This document shows positions 1 to 9,861 of a stretch of 64,000 nt of DNA, piece by piece. A program made the position numbers and the translations under genes. The first letter of the stretch is position 1; each line of letters starts with the position of its first letter. This DNA comes from CAVVZJ01 sp963752755. Its GTDB lineage: Bacteria; Planctomycetota; Planctomycetia; Isosphaerales; Isosphaeraceae. Under the pieces are notes generated by a model. That model ran no database searches, was not told the origin of the DNA, and saw only the letters and a program-made list of their open reading frames with translations. Where the stretch lies: assembly GCA_963752755.1 (NCBI GenBank), contig CAVVZJ010000001.1:868001-932000 (forward strand), written 5' to 3'.

Positions 1-1290
1 GGCCCGCGCCCGCTCGTTGAGCCGGGCACCGCCGCAGTCGGGACAGGTCATGCTCCGCATGTACGGTTCGAGCATGGCGCGGTGGGGACCACCGGAGCTC
101 GCCTTGAACTTCTCCAGAAGCTCCGTCGCGACGCCTGGCCAGGTCTCGGCGTGCGACCAGACGCGTCCTTTCTGCCGCCAGCGATGGACGATCTTGCGGT
201 CGCCGGTACCGGAAAGCCAGGCCAGGCGCCATTTCGGGTCGAGCTGGCTCCAGGGGCCTTTGAGCATCGAGCCCTTGGGAGGACCGTCGGGGTCGGACTC
301 CAGGTTCGCGGCGACCCCTTCGAAGATGTGGCGGCGCCACTTGCCGACCTTCTTGACGGGGCCAATCAGGGCGATGGCGCCGTCCCAGACCGACAGCGAC
401 GGGTCCGGGACGAGCCGTTCCGGGTCGAAGTCGTGGCGGACGCCGAGTCCGTCGCAGGAGGGGCACATCCCCTGCGGGCTGTTGAAGCTGAACAGTTGGG
501 GGCTCGGCGGGTCGAACCCGAGGCCACAGGAGGCGCACGCAAAGCGGGAGGAAAGGAGCAGGTCGGGCTGACCCTCCGGGGCGACGATCACCGTCCCCTC
601 ACCCCGCTTCAGAGCGGATTCGACCGCCTCGGCCAGTCGGCCGCGGATCGTGGGACCGGCCTTGAGGCGGTCGATGACGACCTCGATGTCGTGCTTGATC
701 TGGCGTTCCAGCGCCAGGTTGTCCGAGATCGGCATGATCTGACCATCGACCCGGACGCGGACGAACCCCGCGCGCCCCAGGTCGGCGAAGAGGTCCTTGT
801 ATTCGCCCTTCTGGCCGCGGATCACCGGTGCCAGGACGGAGAAGGCGGTGCCGGCGGGCAGTTCGAGGATGCGGGCGACGATCTGCTCGCGGGTCTGCGA
901 GGCGACCGGTTTCTGGCACTTCGGGCAGTGGGCCAGGCCGACGCGGGCGAACAGGACGCGCAGATAGTCGCTGATCTCGGTGATCGTGCCGACGGTGCTG
1001 CGCGGGTTGCGACCGCCGGTCTTCTGCTGGATCGAGATCGACGGCGAGAGGCCGTCGATCCGATCGACCTGCGGTTTGGGCATCTGGCCGAGGAACTGGC
1101 GGGCGTAGCTGGAGAGGCTTTCGACGTAGCGGCGCTGGCCCTCGGCATACAAGGTGTCGAAGGCGAGGCTGCTCTTGCCGGAGCCGCTGACGCCGGTGAA
1201 GCAGATCAACTGGCCGCGGGGCAGGTCGAGAGCGATGTCGCGGAGGTTGTGCTCGCGGGCGCCGCGGATGATGATGTCCGAGGTGGCCAT
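1..1290 (-). CDS. uvrA: Excinuclease ABC subunit UvrA, N-terminal part (cut by window edge)
   Basis: UvrA is the ATP-dependent damage-recognition subunit of nucleotide excision repair. Reading from an ATG at 1290, the frame stays open to base 1. The N-terminus begins MATSDIIIRGAREHNLRDI and has the Walker A motif GVSGSGKSS, followed by the family's LAFDTLYAEGQRRYVESLS segment. A Cys-pair zinc-binding segment (CPKC...) and the second Cys cluster near the FSFNSPQGMC block are also present. About 430 of roughly 950 residues are visible; the rest lies to the left. The gene is divergent from the nucleoside-hydrolase-like gene at 1422, with about 130 bp between the starts that must hold both promoters. 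Family assignment is clear from the motifs. Confidence 0.95.
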   Translation of the reverse strand, partial: MATSDIIIRGAREHNLRDIALDLPRGQLICFTGVSGSGKSSLAFDTLYAEGQRRYVESLSSYARQFLGQMPKPQVDRIDGLSPSISIQQKTGGRNPRSTVGTITEISDYLRVLFARVGLAHCPKCQKPVASQTREQIVARILELPAGTAFSVLAPVIRGQKGEYKDLFADLGRAGFVRVRVDGQIMPISDNLALERQIKHDIEVVIDRLKAGPTIRGRLAEAVESALKRGEGTVIVAPEGQPDLLLSSRFACASCGLGFDPPSPQLFSFNSPQGMCPSCDGLGVRHDFDPERLVPDPSLSVWDGAIALIGPVKKVGKWRRHIFEGVAANLESDPDGPPKGSMLKGPWSQLDPKWRLAWLSGTGDRKIVHRWRQKGRVWSHAETWPGVATELLEKFKASSGGPHRAMLEPYMRSMTCPDCGGARLNERARA

Positions 1291-1421
1291 CCCTGGATTC
1301 CCCTCCCGTGGGGTCGTGCGGCCTTGCGGGTTGTGCGTCTCTGGACCAGAACGGAATACTATACGCGTGTCGCCGTCGGTTGTCTATCCGACGCGTTTGA
1401 CTCGTTTCGGGAGCCCGCGTC

Positions 1422-2399
1422 ATGGTGGGATGGGGCGTCTGCATGTTGCTGGTTCTGGCGGGTGCCGAGATGGAAGAGCGCCGGGAGGTCATCCTCTGCA
1501 CGGACCTTGGGGCGTCGATCGACGACCAGTTCGCCTTGATGCATCTGGCGGTTTCGCCAGGGATTGTGTTGCGGGGAGTGGTGACGTCGCACGCGCCAAA
1601 CCTGGAGCCGCCGGCCGCGGAGATGGGGACGAGGCAGGCGAGGGAGGTGCTCGGTCTGGTGTCGGCCGAGCGAAGGCCGCGGGTGCTCGCGGGGGCGAGT
1701 CGGGCGCTGGAGGCGGAGGACCGGCCGAACCGGAATGAGGGGGTTGATTTCTTGCTGGAGATGGCCCGCAGCCACGGGCCGGCGGACCGGCTGGCGGTCG
1801 CCTTGACCGGGCCGGCGACGGATGTGGCCTCGGCCCTGTTGATCGACCCGACCTGGGCCGACCGCGTCGAGGTCGTCGCGATGGCCTTCGACGGCTGGCC
1901 GGGCGGCGGCGACGTCTGGAACGTGAAGCACGATCCGACGGCCTGGCGCGTGCTGCTGGCGTCGCGGGTGCCGCTGGTCGTTGGCGACGATGCGGTCTCG
2001 CGGCCCGCCTTGACAATGACGGTCGAGATGGCTCGCAAGCGGTTCGGCGCGTCGGGGCCGGCGGGGCGGTTTCTCATCAAGCTGGTGGAGCGGCAACTCG
2101 CGGCCAACCCGGACATGGCCCGGGAGTTGACTGGCTCGGAACGGGCCTGGCCGCTCTGGGATGAGGTGGTGGTGGCGTACCTCGCGAACTGGACCCGGCA
2201 GGAGATCCGCGAACGGCCGGTGCTCCGGGAGGATCTCGGGTTCGCGAAGGGAGGGCAGGGGGGCAAGGTCGTCTGGATCACCGGCGTGGAGGGCGATCGG
2301 GTCTGGGAAGACCTGGCGGCGCTGGCTCGGGTCGAAGCCATAGAGAAAGGCAGGCCCGACAGTCGGCGTCGGGCCTGCCCCGGAGAGGTTTCAGGATGA
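1422..2399 (+). CDS. Inosine-uridine nucleoside hydrolase-like protein
   Basis: A 325-residue protein with a short hydrophobic N-terminus (GWGVCMLLVLAG), possibly a signal or anchor. The segment LCTDLGASIDDQFAL matches the DTDxGxDDA metal-binding signature of the IUNH family, although the second acidic position is altered. Later segments (ALTGPATDVASALLIDP and the FDGWPGGGD loop) also fit the fold. Known relatives cleave the N-glycosidic bond of ribonucleosides; the substrate here cannot be read from the sequence. The last 17 codons overlap a strong hairpin at 2349-2379, and another frame stops at 2343, so the true 3' end could be earlier if there is a small frameshift. The start could also be the Met at codon 8. 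Confidence 0.7.
   Translation: MVGWGVCMLLVLAGAEMEERREVILCTDLGASIDDQFALMHLAVSPGIVLRGVVTSHAPNLEPPAAEMGTRQAREVLGLVSAERRPRVLAGASRALEAEDRPNRNEGVDFLLEMARSHGPADRLAVALTGPATDVASALLIDPTWADRVEVVAMAFDGWPGGGDVWNVKHDPTAWRVLLASRVPLVVGDDAVSRPALTMTVEMARKRFGASGPAGRFLIKLVERQLAANPDMARELTGSERAWPLWDEVVVAYLANWTRQEIRERPVLREDLGFAKGGQGGKVVWITGVEGDRVWEDLAALARVEAIEKGRPDSRRRACPGEVSG
2349..2379. terminator. Perfect 12-bp stem hairpin
   Basis: GGCAGGCCCGAC is followed by a 7-base loop and its exact complement. It lies between two convergent genes, partly inside the annotated 3' end of the nucleoside-hydrolase-like gene. It probably acts as a bidirectional terminator, although no T-tract follows it. Confidence 0.55.
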
Positions 2400-2421
2400 G
2401 CGGGAAGCTCAGGGACTGACC

Positions 2422-3595
2422 TCAGGCGTTGGCGACGGCGGAGCGTCGGCGGAAGCGGTGGGCCACGCCGGCGGCGGCGATCAGGCCGAAGAAGGCGAGC
2501 GTGGTGGGCTCGGGAATCGGGTTGGGCACGATCGGGCCATTGGGGGTGATCAGGAAGGCATGCTGGCCGCCGCCGACCAGAGTGCCCCAGCCGACGATCT
2601 GGCCGGCGTCGTTGATGCCGACGGCGCCGTCGAGCGAGGCGAACGGGGAGCCAGCCGGCAGATACTTGTTCAGGTTGAGCATCTCCTTGCCGTCCCAGAG
2701 GAAGGCAGAGTACTTGTTACTGGCATCGGTGTTCCAGCCGACGGCCAGGCCGTCGGAGTTGATGGCGGAGGCGAAGCTGTTGCTGGCGAGCGTGCCGAGG
2801 TCCTTGAGCTGGCCGTTCTCGGTGACGAAGGCGTGGGTCGCGCCGCTGGCCGTCTGCGAGGCACCGGCGACCTGGCCGGAGGCATTGATGGCGAAGCCCC
2901 AGGAGTTCTGGCCGCCGAGGGTTCCCAGGTCGGTTTGCTGGCCGTTGGACAGGACGAACGCATGGAAGGCGCCGCCGGTCGTCTGGGCGGAGCCGACGAC
3001 CTGGCCGGCGTCGTTGATGCCGCGGGCGTCGCTGTTCTTGCCGCCGAAGGTGCCGACGTCGGTGGCGTCGCCGGTTGACGGGGCTGTAAATGTAGCCGTG
3101 CTCGTTGCCGTCGGCCGTCTGCGACGAGCCGACGGTCAGGCCCGAGGCGTTGACGCCGAGGGCGCCGCCGTACTGGCCGCCCAGGGTCGGGATCTGCGTG
3201 GTGTTGCCGCTCGTCTGAATGTACGGCCGTAGGAAGGTGCCGTCGGAGTTGGTGACCTGATACTGGCCGACGACCTGGCCGGCGGCATTGACGCCATAGG
3301 CGACATTGTAGCCGGTACCGAGTCCGCCGACCGTGGTCTTCGGGTCGCGGCCGGAGCCGAGATCGCTGACGGTCGAGGTGCCCGCAAGCAGGGGCTGGGT
3401 GGTGAACGATTGGCCGTTGGACGTGCCATAGACCTGGCCGGTGTTGGTGATCCCCTTGGTCTCCGCGATTCCCAGGTCGGTGACCTGGAAGACGGGACTG
3501 GACATCGTGTCGGCGGTTGCCGGCCGCGGCGCCGGCGTGACGAGGGCTGCGGCGGCCAGTATTCCGCCAGCAATGCCCAGGTTGCGAGACCTCAT
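2422..3595 (-). CDS. Secreted HAF-repeat protein with PEP-CTERM sorting signal, one frameshift
   Basis: The N-terminus MRSRNLGIAGGILAAAALV is a signal peptide. The body consists of HAF-type repeats (INDAGQVVGSAQT, ADGNEHGYIY and DLGTLGGQN-like units). The C-terminus is a PEP-CTERM anchor: PEPTTLAFFGLIAAAG followed by HRFRRR. Such proteins are exported and processed by an exosortase in known systems. The reading frame breaks once at the G-run 3080-3083 (CCCC on the coding strand). Upstream of the run the frame reads ...GYIYSP; removing one C continues as SPSTGDATDVGTFGG and stays open to the stop at 2422. Both halves keep the family sequence without further damage, so a one-base sequencing insertion or a very recent mutation is likely. 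Function beyond surface display is unknown. Confidence 0.75.
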
Positions 3596-3962
3596 CTGGC
3601 TTCCCTCCTTGGCGTTCTTGATCCGGTGGGCCGGCGTCCCGATTGTCGGGGGTCCATCCCCTCGGCTGTCTCGGCGCCGTGCCCGTTCGAGTCCCCGACC
3701 CCCGGACGGCCGCGGAATCTAGAAGAGAAACCTCCGAGCGTCAAGGCGGAAAGATTCAAGCCGCCCCCGGCCGTCGGCCGATCAAGAAGGGTTTGTACCC
3801 GAGAGAGCCCGTTCGGAACCTCTCCGGCGAGGATTGCCGGTGTCACCGTTCGCCTGCCCCCTTGTGCCCGGGGCGTCATTCCGGCACCCTATCCCTTTCG
3901 CGAAGTCCGGCCCCCTCCCGCCCCCCGACTCCCGGTTTGTGTCCCCGTCGGAACCGCTCCCG
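3596..3962. other. Intergenic region, no gene seen
   Basis: This is the upstream region between the divergent PEP-CTERM gene (start 3595) and the symporter remnant (start 3963). The open frames here do not resemble proteins. It presumably holds promoters for both genes, but I could not identify a convincing -35/-10 pair. Confidence 0.5.
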
Positions 3963-5374
3963 ATGACCGACCCCGAGCCCGTCGCCGACGCGACGATCCC
4001 CCCCGTGGCCGATGAGCCCGAGAGCCGACCGTGGGGCTTGCCGCTGTATGTCTGGGTGATCCTGGCCGTCGTGCTGGCGATCCCCGTCGGTCTGGCCCTG
4101 GGCGTCGATGCGGAGCGGGCGGCGGGCTGGCCGGACTGGCTGCGAAGCCTCGTCTCCGGCTTCATCGTCGGGCTCGACCTGATCCCGACCCTCATCATCC
4201 GCGCCCTGGGCGCCCTGGCGGCCCCGCTGGTCGTGCTGGCGATCCTCAGCGCGATCGTCACCAACGACATCCGGGGCCGGCAGGGGGCCCGGATGATGTC
4301 TACTACCTCGTCAACACGCTCGTGGCGATGGTCATCGGCCTGGCGCCTCACGAACCTGATCCAGCCCGGCCAGGGGCCGACCTCGGCAGCGAGGCGGCCG
4401 CGCGGCGGTCCGACGACCGGCGACGCGGCTGATCGACGCTGCTCGCATCGGCTCATCGACCCTGACCGGCGAGACGCCGGAAGACGACGCCCGCCGAAGA
4501 CGGACCGTCAAGGACCTGATCGCCGAGCTGGTCCCCCGCAGCATCGGCGAGGCCTTCGCCACAGAACAACCTCGCCCAGCTCGTGCTGGTGACCGTGGCC
4601 CTGGGGATCGGCCTGGCGAAGATCCGCGACGAGCAGCGGGCGCGCGGCGAGACGACCTATCAGGCGGTCGTCGACCTCCTGACGGTCGGCTTCGAGCTGC
4701 TGATGCGGGTCCTGCTCTGGGTCGTGGCGCTGGTGCCGCTGGCGGTCTTCGGCGTGGTGGCGACGAGCCTGGCGCGCGAGGGGTTCGAGCTGTTCCTGAA
4801 CCTCGGCTGGTTCATCGTCGTCGTGCTGGCGGGGCTGGCCTGCCAGGTGACGTGGTATCTCGGCCAGCTTGGCCGTCTTCGGCCGGATGGCGCCGCTGCG
4901 GTTCCTCCGGGGGGCGGCCGACGTGATGGCGACGACCTTCAGCACGTCGAGCACCGCCGCGACGATGCCGATGACGCTCGGCGCCTTGACGGACAAGCTG
5001 GGCGTCTCCCGCGAGTCGAGCCAGCTCGCGGCCTGCGTCGGCACGAACTTCAACAACGACGGCACCGCGCTCTATCAGGCGATCGCCGCGCTCTTCTTCG
5101 CCCAGGCGCTCGGGGCCGAGCTGGCTGGTCGGCGATCAGGTGGTCGATCGTGCTGACGACGCTCGTCGCCAGCGTCGGGGCGGGGGGCATCCCGTCGGGC
5201 AGCTTCGTGACGATGCCCTTGATCTTCGCCGCGGTGAACCTGCCGGCCGACAAGCTGCCGATCCTGCTGACGATCGACTGGTTCCTCGACCGCTGCCGGA
5301 CGACCTCGAACGTCCTCGGCGACATGACCGTCGCCGTCCTGCTCGAACGGACCGCCGACAAGCCGGCGGAGTAG
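3963..5374 (+). pseudogene. Dicarboxylate/amino acid:cation symporter (SDF/DAACS family), multiply frameshifted
   Basis: The start is ATG at 3963 (MTDPEPVADAT). Recognisable segments occur in order but in alternating frames: a first membrane segment (WVILAVVLAIPVGLALGVD), IPTLIIRALGALAAPLVVLAI, then YYLVNTLVAMVIGL, LTNLIQPGQG, VKDLIAELVPRSIGEAFA, NNLAQLVLVTVALGIGLAK, TFSTSSTAATMPMTLGAL, GTNFNNDGTALYQAIAALF and SFVTMPLIFAAVNLPADK. The STSSTAATMP and NNDGTALY blocks are the substrate and cation-binding signatures of the family, which imports C4-dicarboxylates or acidic amino acids. About six frame changes are needed, near 4290, 4345, 4375, 4565, 4865 and 5145. That is either pseudogenisation or a very poor stretch of assembly; no single frame makes a working transporter. 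Confidence 0.8.
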
Positions 5375-5382
5375 GCCGGGGG

Positions 5383-6158
5383 TCAGCGGCTCCGGTCCCG
5401 CTCGGGGGCGAGGTCGTGGGAACGCAGATTCTCAACGACCGTCCGGTAGCACGCCGCGATCTTCGGCGGCACCTTCAACCGGGGATAGCCAGTCCACCAG
5501 TTCATCTGCTGGAGATGGTCAGTCGGCCAGGCCGTCAGCGGCGTGCCGAACGCTTCAGACGAGCGGACCGAAACCAGACCGTCGTTCGGACCTTCCCAGC
5601 GTCGCATGGAGGCGTGAATTCGACGGAGCAGGAAGCAGACGTCATCGGGCGGCGGATCGCCTGCCACGCTGAAGCAGGCGACACCCTCCGGAGCGTGCGT
5701 ATCCTCATGCCAGCGGCGGGCGCGACTGGGAGTGAGGTCGAGGAAGCCCTCGTGGTCCCAGCCAATCGTCTTGAGCAGACGATAGACGGGTCCAAACTGA
5801 CGACGTGCCGCCTCCGCCAGGGTCGAGCCAAGGTGGGGGGTGGCGATGGTCGTCAGGCTGAGCACCCGTTTCGACCAGGCCGGATCGGTCAACAACTCCC
5901 GGGCGTCCAGTCCACCCATGCTGTGACCAATGATGTGGACCGGCTCGTCCGGGAAGGCCGCCTGGATGCGCTCGCCCAGCTTCGCAGCGCGGCGGCGAAT
6001 CCCGGCCGTCGGGTGGACCCGCGTCACCAAAACCCGGTTGCCCATCGCGCGGAGCAACTCCGGGATGCCACGGAAATAGGTGGCCAAGGTGAACGAACCA
6101 ACTCCAATTCGCTCAAAACCGAATAGTCCGTGCACAGAACGATGGGCGCATGCAACAT
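5383..6158 (-). CDS. Alpha/beta-hydrolase triacylglycerol lipase family, one frameshift
   Basis: The core sequence has the nucleophile elbow GHSMGG (in EPVHIIGHSMGGLDARELL). An upstream HGLFGF motif matches the oxyanion-hole HG of this lipase family, and downstream are TPHLGST and an acidic/His region (GPNDGLVSVRSS...WPTDHLQQMNWW). The start MLHAPIVLC (ATG at 6158) is in a different frame from HGLFGFERIG; inserting one C near 6134 joins them as VLC-HGLFGF. A longer start at 6233 is possible. The gene converges with the symporter remnant, only 8 bp apart. Cytoplasmic or surface location is unclear because no signal peptide is visible. Confidence 0.75.
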
Positions 6159-6420
6159 GGTGCGCTTCAAGGTGCCGATCTCTCGCCTCGCGTCGCGGTA
6201 CGTCCCTGCCGCGATCGTGTGAGGTCGCTCCAACGAGGTCCGTGGTGAGTTTCCTTACCCGACCTCGCATTGCTCTTATAGGGATTATACGAAACGTCCG
6301 ACAGGAAGGCAATTTTCGTGCCCAAGAATCCCGGTTCTCGGGGGCTTGCCCGTTGCGCAAGGCAGCGCGATGATGGGGGGAAGTGGTCATCCCCGTCGAC
6401 CCGGTCATCGAGGAACCGCC

Positions 6421-6696
6421 ATGCAATTGCGAGGCATCATCCAGACGGCGGAGCTGGTGGAGGAGCCGCCGGGGAGCGACCGGGTGGAGCTGGTTGTCCT
6501 GGTGCAGGGCGTTGGCCCGGGGCAGCCGAGGCGGCTGGTCTTGCCCTACGAGCTGCTGCTCAGCGACGAATCGCTGGACCCGGACGTGATCCGGGGGCAC
6601 GCCTTCGAGGCGGAGGTCGAGGAGCAGGCCCCGAAGCGCTGGCTGGTGCGCTCGATCGCGGTCGCGGAGCGGCGCGTACTGCGACCGGAGGAGTGA
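6421..6696 (+). CDS. Small conserved-looking hypothetical protein
   Basis: A 91-residue protein starting MQLRGIIQTAELVEEPP. It alternates short beta-like strands (VELVVLVQGV, RRLVLPYELLL) with acidic loops and ends AERRVLRPEE. The composition is coding-like (high GC at third positions) and there are no Cys or membrane segments. I do not recognise a family; a small beta-barrel or tandem-strand fold is only a guess. It stands alone between the lipase and a 490-bp non-coding stretch. Confidence 0.5.
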   Translation: MQLRGIIQTAELVEEPPGSDRVELVVLVQGVGPGQPRRLVLPYELLLSDESLDPDVIRGHAFEAEVEEQAPKRWLVRSIAVAERRVLRPEE

Positions 6697-7189
6697 GGCG
6701 GGGCGAGACATCGGTTTCGAGGTGCTCCCGAGCGACTGCCTTTTCTTGCGGTTTTTCGACGTTCGAAACGATTCGAGAACGCCCAGGCGACGCCTCGGGG
6801 ACGCTGGCGGAACGGCATGAAGACGCCGGGGGGACGCTCTTGATCCTGAAGGGTATCAGGTCGCAACTTCTTGAATGGAATCGACTTCAAGGACGATTTT
6901 ACCCATTTTGAAGTTCGTTCGGCGCCGGGGACGCATGGTGGCGACGCCACGTCAGGCCGGAATCAGGGGTCTCGAATGCCAGCCGGATTGCCAGGGAGCC
7001 AGGGTTAATTATAGCACATAATCGGGGCGTGTGCGTCGGTTGCCTCCTGCGCCATCGTCCGGAAGCCGGGTCTTCGTCGTCCTGCTCCGTGGTCCCGGTT
7101 TCGAGTGCTCGGCGAGCACCCTCCCGGGGACCGACGATTCTCGAGGCGTCGCTCTCCAACACGGATCGGCGAGGCCAGGAGATTCCGGA
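6697..7189. other. Intergenic region carrying a dispersed repeat
   Basis: No convincing gene is present. The region contains GACGC-rich stretches and a 23-base segment at 6904-6926 that recurs with one mismatch at 35880-35902. In both places TATAGCACA follows about 100 bases later (7010-7018 and 35975-35983). The lower local GC near 7005 could mark a promoter. Confidence 0.45.
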
Positions 7190-8356
7190 TCAAGGGGCCA
7201 CCGGCTCGCCACGAAGCAGCCGGCGGTAGAGCGGGACGTAGCGGGCGACGACGACCGGCAAGGCATACTCCGCCTCGATCCGGGCACGGGCGGCGTCACC
7301 GAGGCGGCGGGCGAGGGCCGGGTCGCGGAGCGTGGCCATCAGCGCGGCGGACCAGGCGGCGGGGTCGTCGGGGGGAAGGAGGCGACCGTGGAGGCCGTCG
7401 TCGATCAGGTCGGTGTTGCCGCCGATCCACGAGGTTAGGCAGGGGAGGCCGGTGGCCATCGCTTCGAGCAACGAATTGCTCATGCCTTCGGCGATGCTGG
7501 GCAAGACGAAGGCGTCAGCGGCGCGGAGGTGATCGGAGGGATCGGCAATCGGCCCGAGGAAATGGACAAAGTCGGTAATTTGGAGTGTGGCTGGCGCGTT
7601 GCTGGAGGCGCGCTTGCTCGACGCCCTGGCCGAGAAGGAGAAGGTGGGCTCCGGTCTGACGGGCGACGCGGGCCAGGCGTCGAGGAGGACGTCGAGGTTC
7701 TTCTGGGGGTGGAGCCGGCCGGTGAAGACAACGCGGGGTCGGGGTGGCAGGTCGGTCTCGATGGCACTCGGGCCGGGGTGGAAGCGGGTCGTATCGACGC
7801 CGCTGGCCATGCGGACGATCCGGGAAGGCGGCACGCCGAGCGCGCGCCATTGCTGCTCGATGTCGGCCGAGATGGCGGCGAAGGCGGAGTTGCGGAGGAT
7901 CAGGCGGCGGAGGAAGTCGGCCCCCTTGGTCCGTCGGAGTTCCTCGGCCTCGCCGTAGTAGCCCGAGCTGGCGGGCTGGACCAGGGTAGGAGCCCCGCGG
8001 AGCCAGGGTCGGGCGAGGCCGGCGGCGATCGCTTCCCAGAGTCCTTGATGGGTGTGGACGAGGTCGAAGTGGGGCCGGAGTTTTCGCAAGGCCCGGACGA
8101 TCCCCCAGACGAAGCTGATCCCGAAGAGCGGTCCCACGGTGGAGGTCTCGACCCAGCGATGGACGTGGATTCCGAAGACGTCCTCGTCGCGGGGGAGGCC
8201 GGGCAGGAACTTCGTGACCACGTGGACCTCGTGGCCGAGCCGGACCAGTTCGCGTCCTTGCTCCAGAGCTTGTCGCTCGGCCCCGCTCTGCTGGGGGTAG
8301 AAGTGGCCGACGACCAGGCAGACACGGATCGGGGGGGTGGGCTCTTGCATGGGCAA
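7190..8356 (-). CDS. Glycosyltransferase family 4 (GT-B fold), internal compensated frameshift
   Basis: A 388-residue GT4-type sugar transferase. The N-terminal Rossmann half starts RVCLVVGHFYPQQSGAERQ and includes HEVHVVTKFLPG and DLVHTHQGLWEA. The C-terminal half has VVFTGRLHPQKNLDVLLDAW and the nucleotide-sugar signature PSIAEGMSNSLLEAMATGLP. Between about 7590 and 7672 the annotated frame reads unlike the family (PASPVRPEP...), whereas the next frame reads RVARQTGAHLLLLGQGVEQA, which is what GT4 enzymes have there. A missing base near 7670 and an extra one near 7595 cancel each other, so the ORF is full length but 25 or so residues are scrambled. Relatives build exopolysaccharide or surface glycans; the substrate is unknown. 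Confidence 0.85.
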   Translation of the reverse strand: MPMQEPTPPIRVCLVVGHFYPQQSGAERQALEQGRELVRLGHEVHVVTKFLPGLPRDEDVFGIHVHRWVETSTVGPLFGISFVWGIVRALRKLRPHFDLVHTHQGLWEAIAAGLARPWLRGAPTLVQPASSGYYGEAEELRRTKGADFLRRLILRNSAFAAISADIEQQWRALGVPPSRIVRMASGVDTTRFHPGPSAIETDLPPRPRVVFTGRLHPQKNLDVLLDAWPASPVRPEPTFSFSARASSKRASSNAPATLQITDFVHFLGPIADPSDHLRAADAFVLPSIAEGMSNSLLEAMATGLPCLTSWIGGNTDLIDDGLHGRLLPPDDPAAWSAALMATLRDPALARRLGDAARARIEAEYALPVVVARYVPLYRRLLRGEPVAP

Positions 8357-8448
8357 CGTGGCGGTGAGGACGACAAAACCCGGCCCACCTGGACGGGATC
8401 GGGGAGCCGGGTTTGCTGTGTTGGAGGTCGGGGTGTTGCGGGTCGGGC

Positions 8449-9582
8449 TCAGTGGTGAAGCCGGAGGCTGGAGACGATCCGACCGCGCTCGTCGTAGAAG
8501 CGGCCGCTGGCGACGGTGAGGTTGCCGTAGGGGGTGAGGGTGCCGTCGGCATTCTCGACGCTGACGCGCCAGTCGCCTTCGGGCAGGGTGACCTCGAAGA
8601 GGCCGGCGGTGTCGCTGGTCGTCTGGCGGTCGCCGAAGCGTTGCCGCGCGTCGGTGAAGACGACGCGGACGCCGGCTTCGGGCTGCCGCGTCTTGGTCGC
8701 GATGACCGACCCGCGGAGGGAGCCGAGGGTCGGAAGCGTGGGACGGGGGGCCATGTCGGTGGGAGCCGGGCGATACGCCGAGCGGGTCTCGCTGCCGGGG
8801 GCGACTCCGGTTTCCGTTCCGGGAGCCGGCAGGGGAATGCTCTGCCCGTCGAGGGGTGTGGCCCCCTTCTCAGGGGCGGGCTGGGCCGGGAATTCGAAGC
8901 CGGGCTCGACGCCCGGGGTCGTGCCGACGGGCGGCGAGGTGGGAGCCTGGCCGCCGGGCTCCATCGGGGCTGACTCGTTGGAGCCGCCGTTGGTCGGCCG
9001 ACTCTGGAGCGTGGCGGGCGGCACCGCGTTCACCCCCCCGGAGGTCGCGGGGTTGGACTGCCTCGACGACCCGGCCGGTGGGGCCGGCGGCGCGGTCGTG
9101 GTATTGGAGGCGGGCTGCACGTAGCAGTCGTCCGTGGCGACGAGCGATGTCGGGCTCACGACGACGGGAACGTCGAGGGTCGTCGTGGTCGGCCAGTAGG
9201 TCGTCCAGGCGTAGGAGGTCGGCGTGAGGTCGTAGTAGTAGTTCTGCGACGTGGTGTAGATCGGCCGGGAGGCGGAGCGTCGCCAGCGAGAGCGGTAGGT
9301 TGTGGGGACGACGTAGGCGGTCGGCTCGACGTAGTAGGTCGGCGTGAGGATCGAGGAGCTATAGACGGTCGGGTAGAGGACGCTGGAATAGCTGGTCGGT
9401 ACGTAGTAAGACGTGGTGACGTAGGAGGTTGAGGGGGCGGTGAGGACGGTCGGGGCATAGACGGTGGGGATCACCTCCACGTTCTGATGGTGGCCGTTGA
9501 AGGCCCGCGCCGTGGGGACCGAGCTGGTCAGGGCCAGCAGGAAGGCGGCGATGATCGGAGCACGCGGAACGGGCGAGGTCAT
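8449..9582 (-). CDS. Secreted Tyr/Thr-rich protein with C-terminal carboxypeptidase-regulatory-like domain
   Basis: The start is placed at 9582 because MTSPVPRAPIIAAFLLALTS is a clean signal peptide. Residues of about 35-150 are extremely rich in Tyr, Thr, Ser and Pro (YVTTSYYVPTSYSSVLYPT and similar). A Pro/Gly-rich linker follows. The last 90 residues form a beta-sandwich-like domain (SLRGSVIATKTRQPEAGVRV, then VTLPEGDWRVSVENADG), typical of carboxypeptidase regulatory-like or CarboxypepD_reg modules. It is probably a cell-surface or periplasmic protein whose repeat region is structural. It lies 92 bp upstream of the glycosyltransferase on the same strand. Function is not known. Confidence 0.65.
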   Translation of the reverse strand: MTSPVPRAPIIAAFLLALTSSVPTARAFNGHHQNVEVIPTVYAPTVLTAPSTSYVTTSYYVPTSYSSVLYPTVYSSSILTPTYYVEPTAYVVPTTYRSRWRRSASRPIYTTSQNYYYDLTPTSYAWTTYWPTTTTLDVPVVVSPTSLVATDDCYVQPASNTTTAPPAPPAGSSRQSNPATSGGVNAVPPATLQSRPTNGGSNESAPMEPGGQAPTSPPVGTTPGVEPGFEFPAQPAPEKGATPLDGQSIPLPAPGTETGVAPGSETRSAYRPAPTDMAPRPTLPTLGSLRGSVIATKTRQPEAGVRVVFTDARQRFGDRQTTSDTAGLFEVTLPEGDWRVSVENADGTLTPYGNLTVASGRFYDERGRIVSSLRLHH

Positions 9583-9861
9583 GGCGGCGTCTCCAGGTTG
9601 CCCGGCCAAGAACGCCCCGGACCGGCCGACCGTGGCCAGAGGGAGCGCGGCCGTGAGTTTCTCCAGTTTACCAAGTGCCGGCCGACCGACAAGCGGGGCG
9701 ATCCGTCTCACGGAATTCTACGGATTCGCAACAATCGGAATCGAGGCCGGTTTGTCCTGAGGGTGACAAATTGCATGCCAGGTCCGAATTTGCGATGATC
9801 GACGTGGAAAGCGGGCCGTGCTCGAACGCGCCAGGCCCGACGGCCCGAGGAGCAGCACGCC

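Noticed and set aside
82..1539. Long plus-strand frame opposite uvrA
   Set aside because: The minus strand encodes a clear UvrA N-terminus with Walker A; the plus-strand translation is antisense filler.
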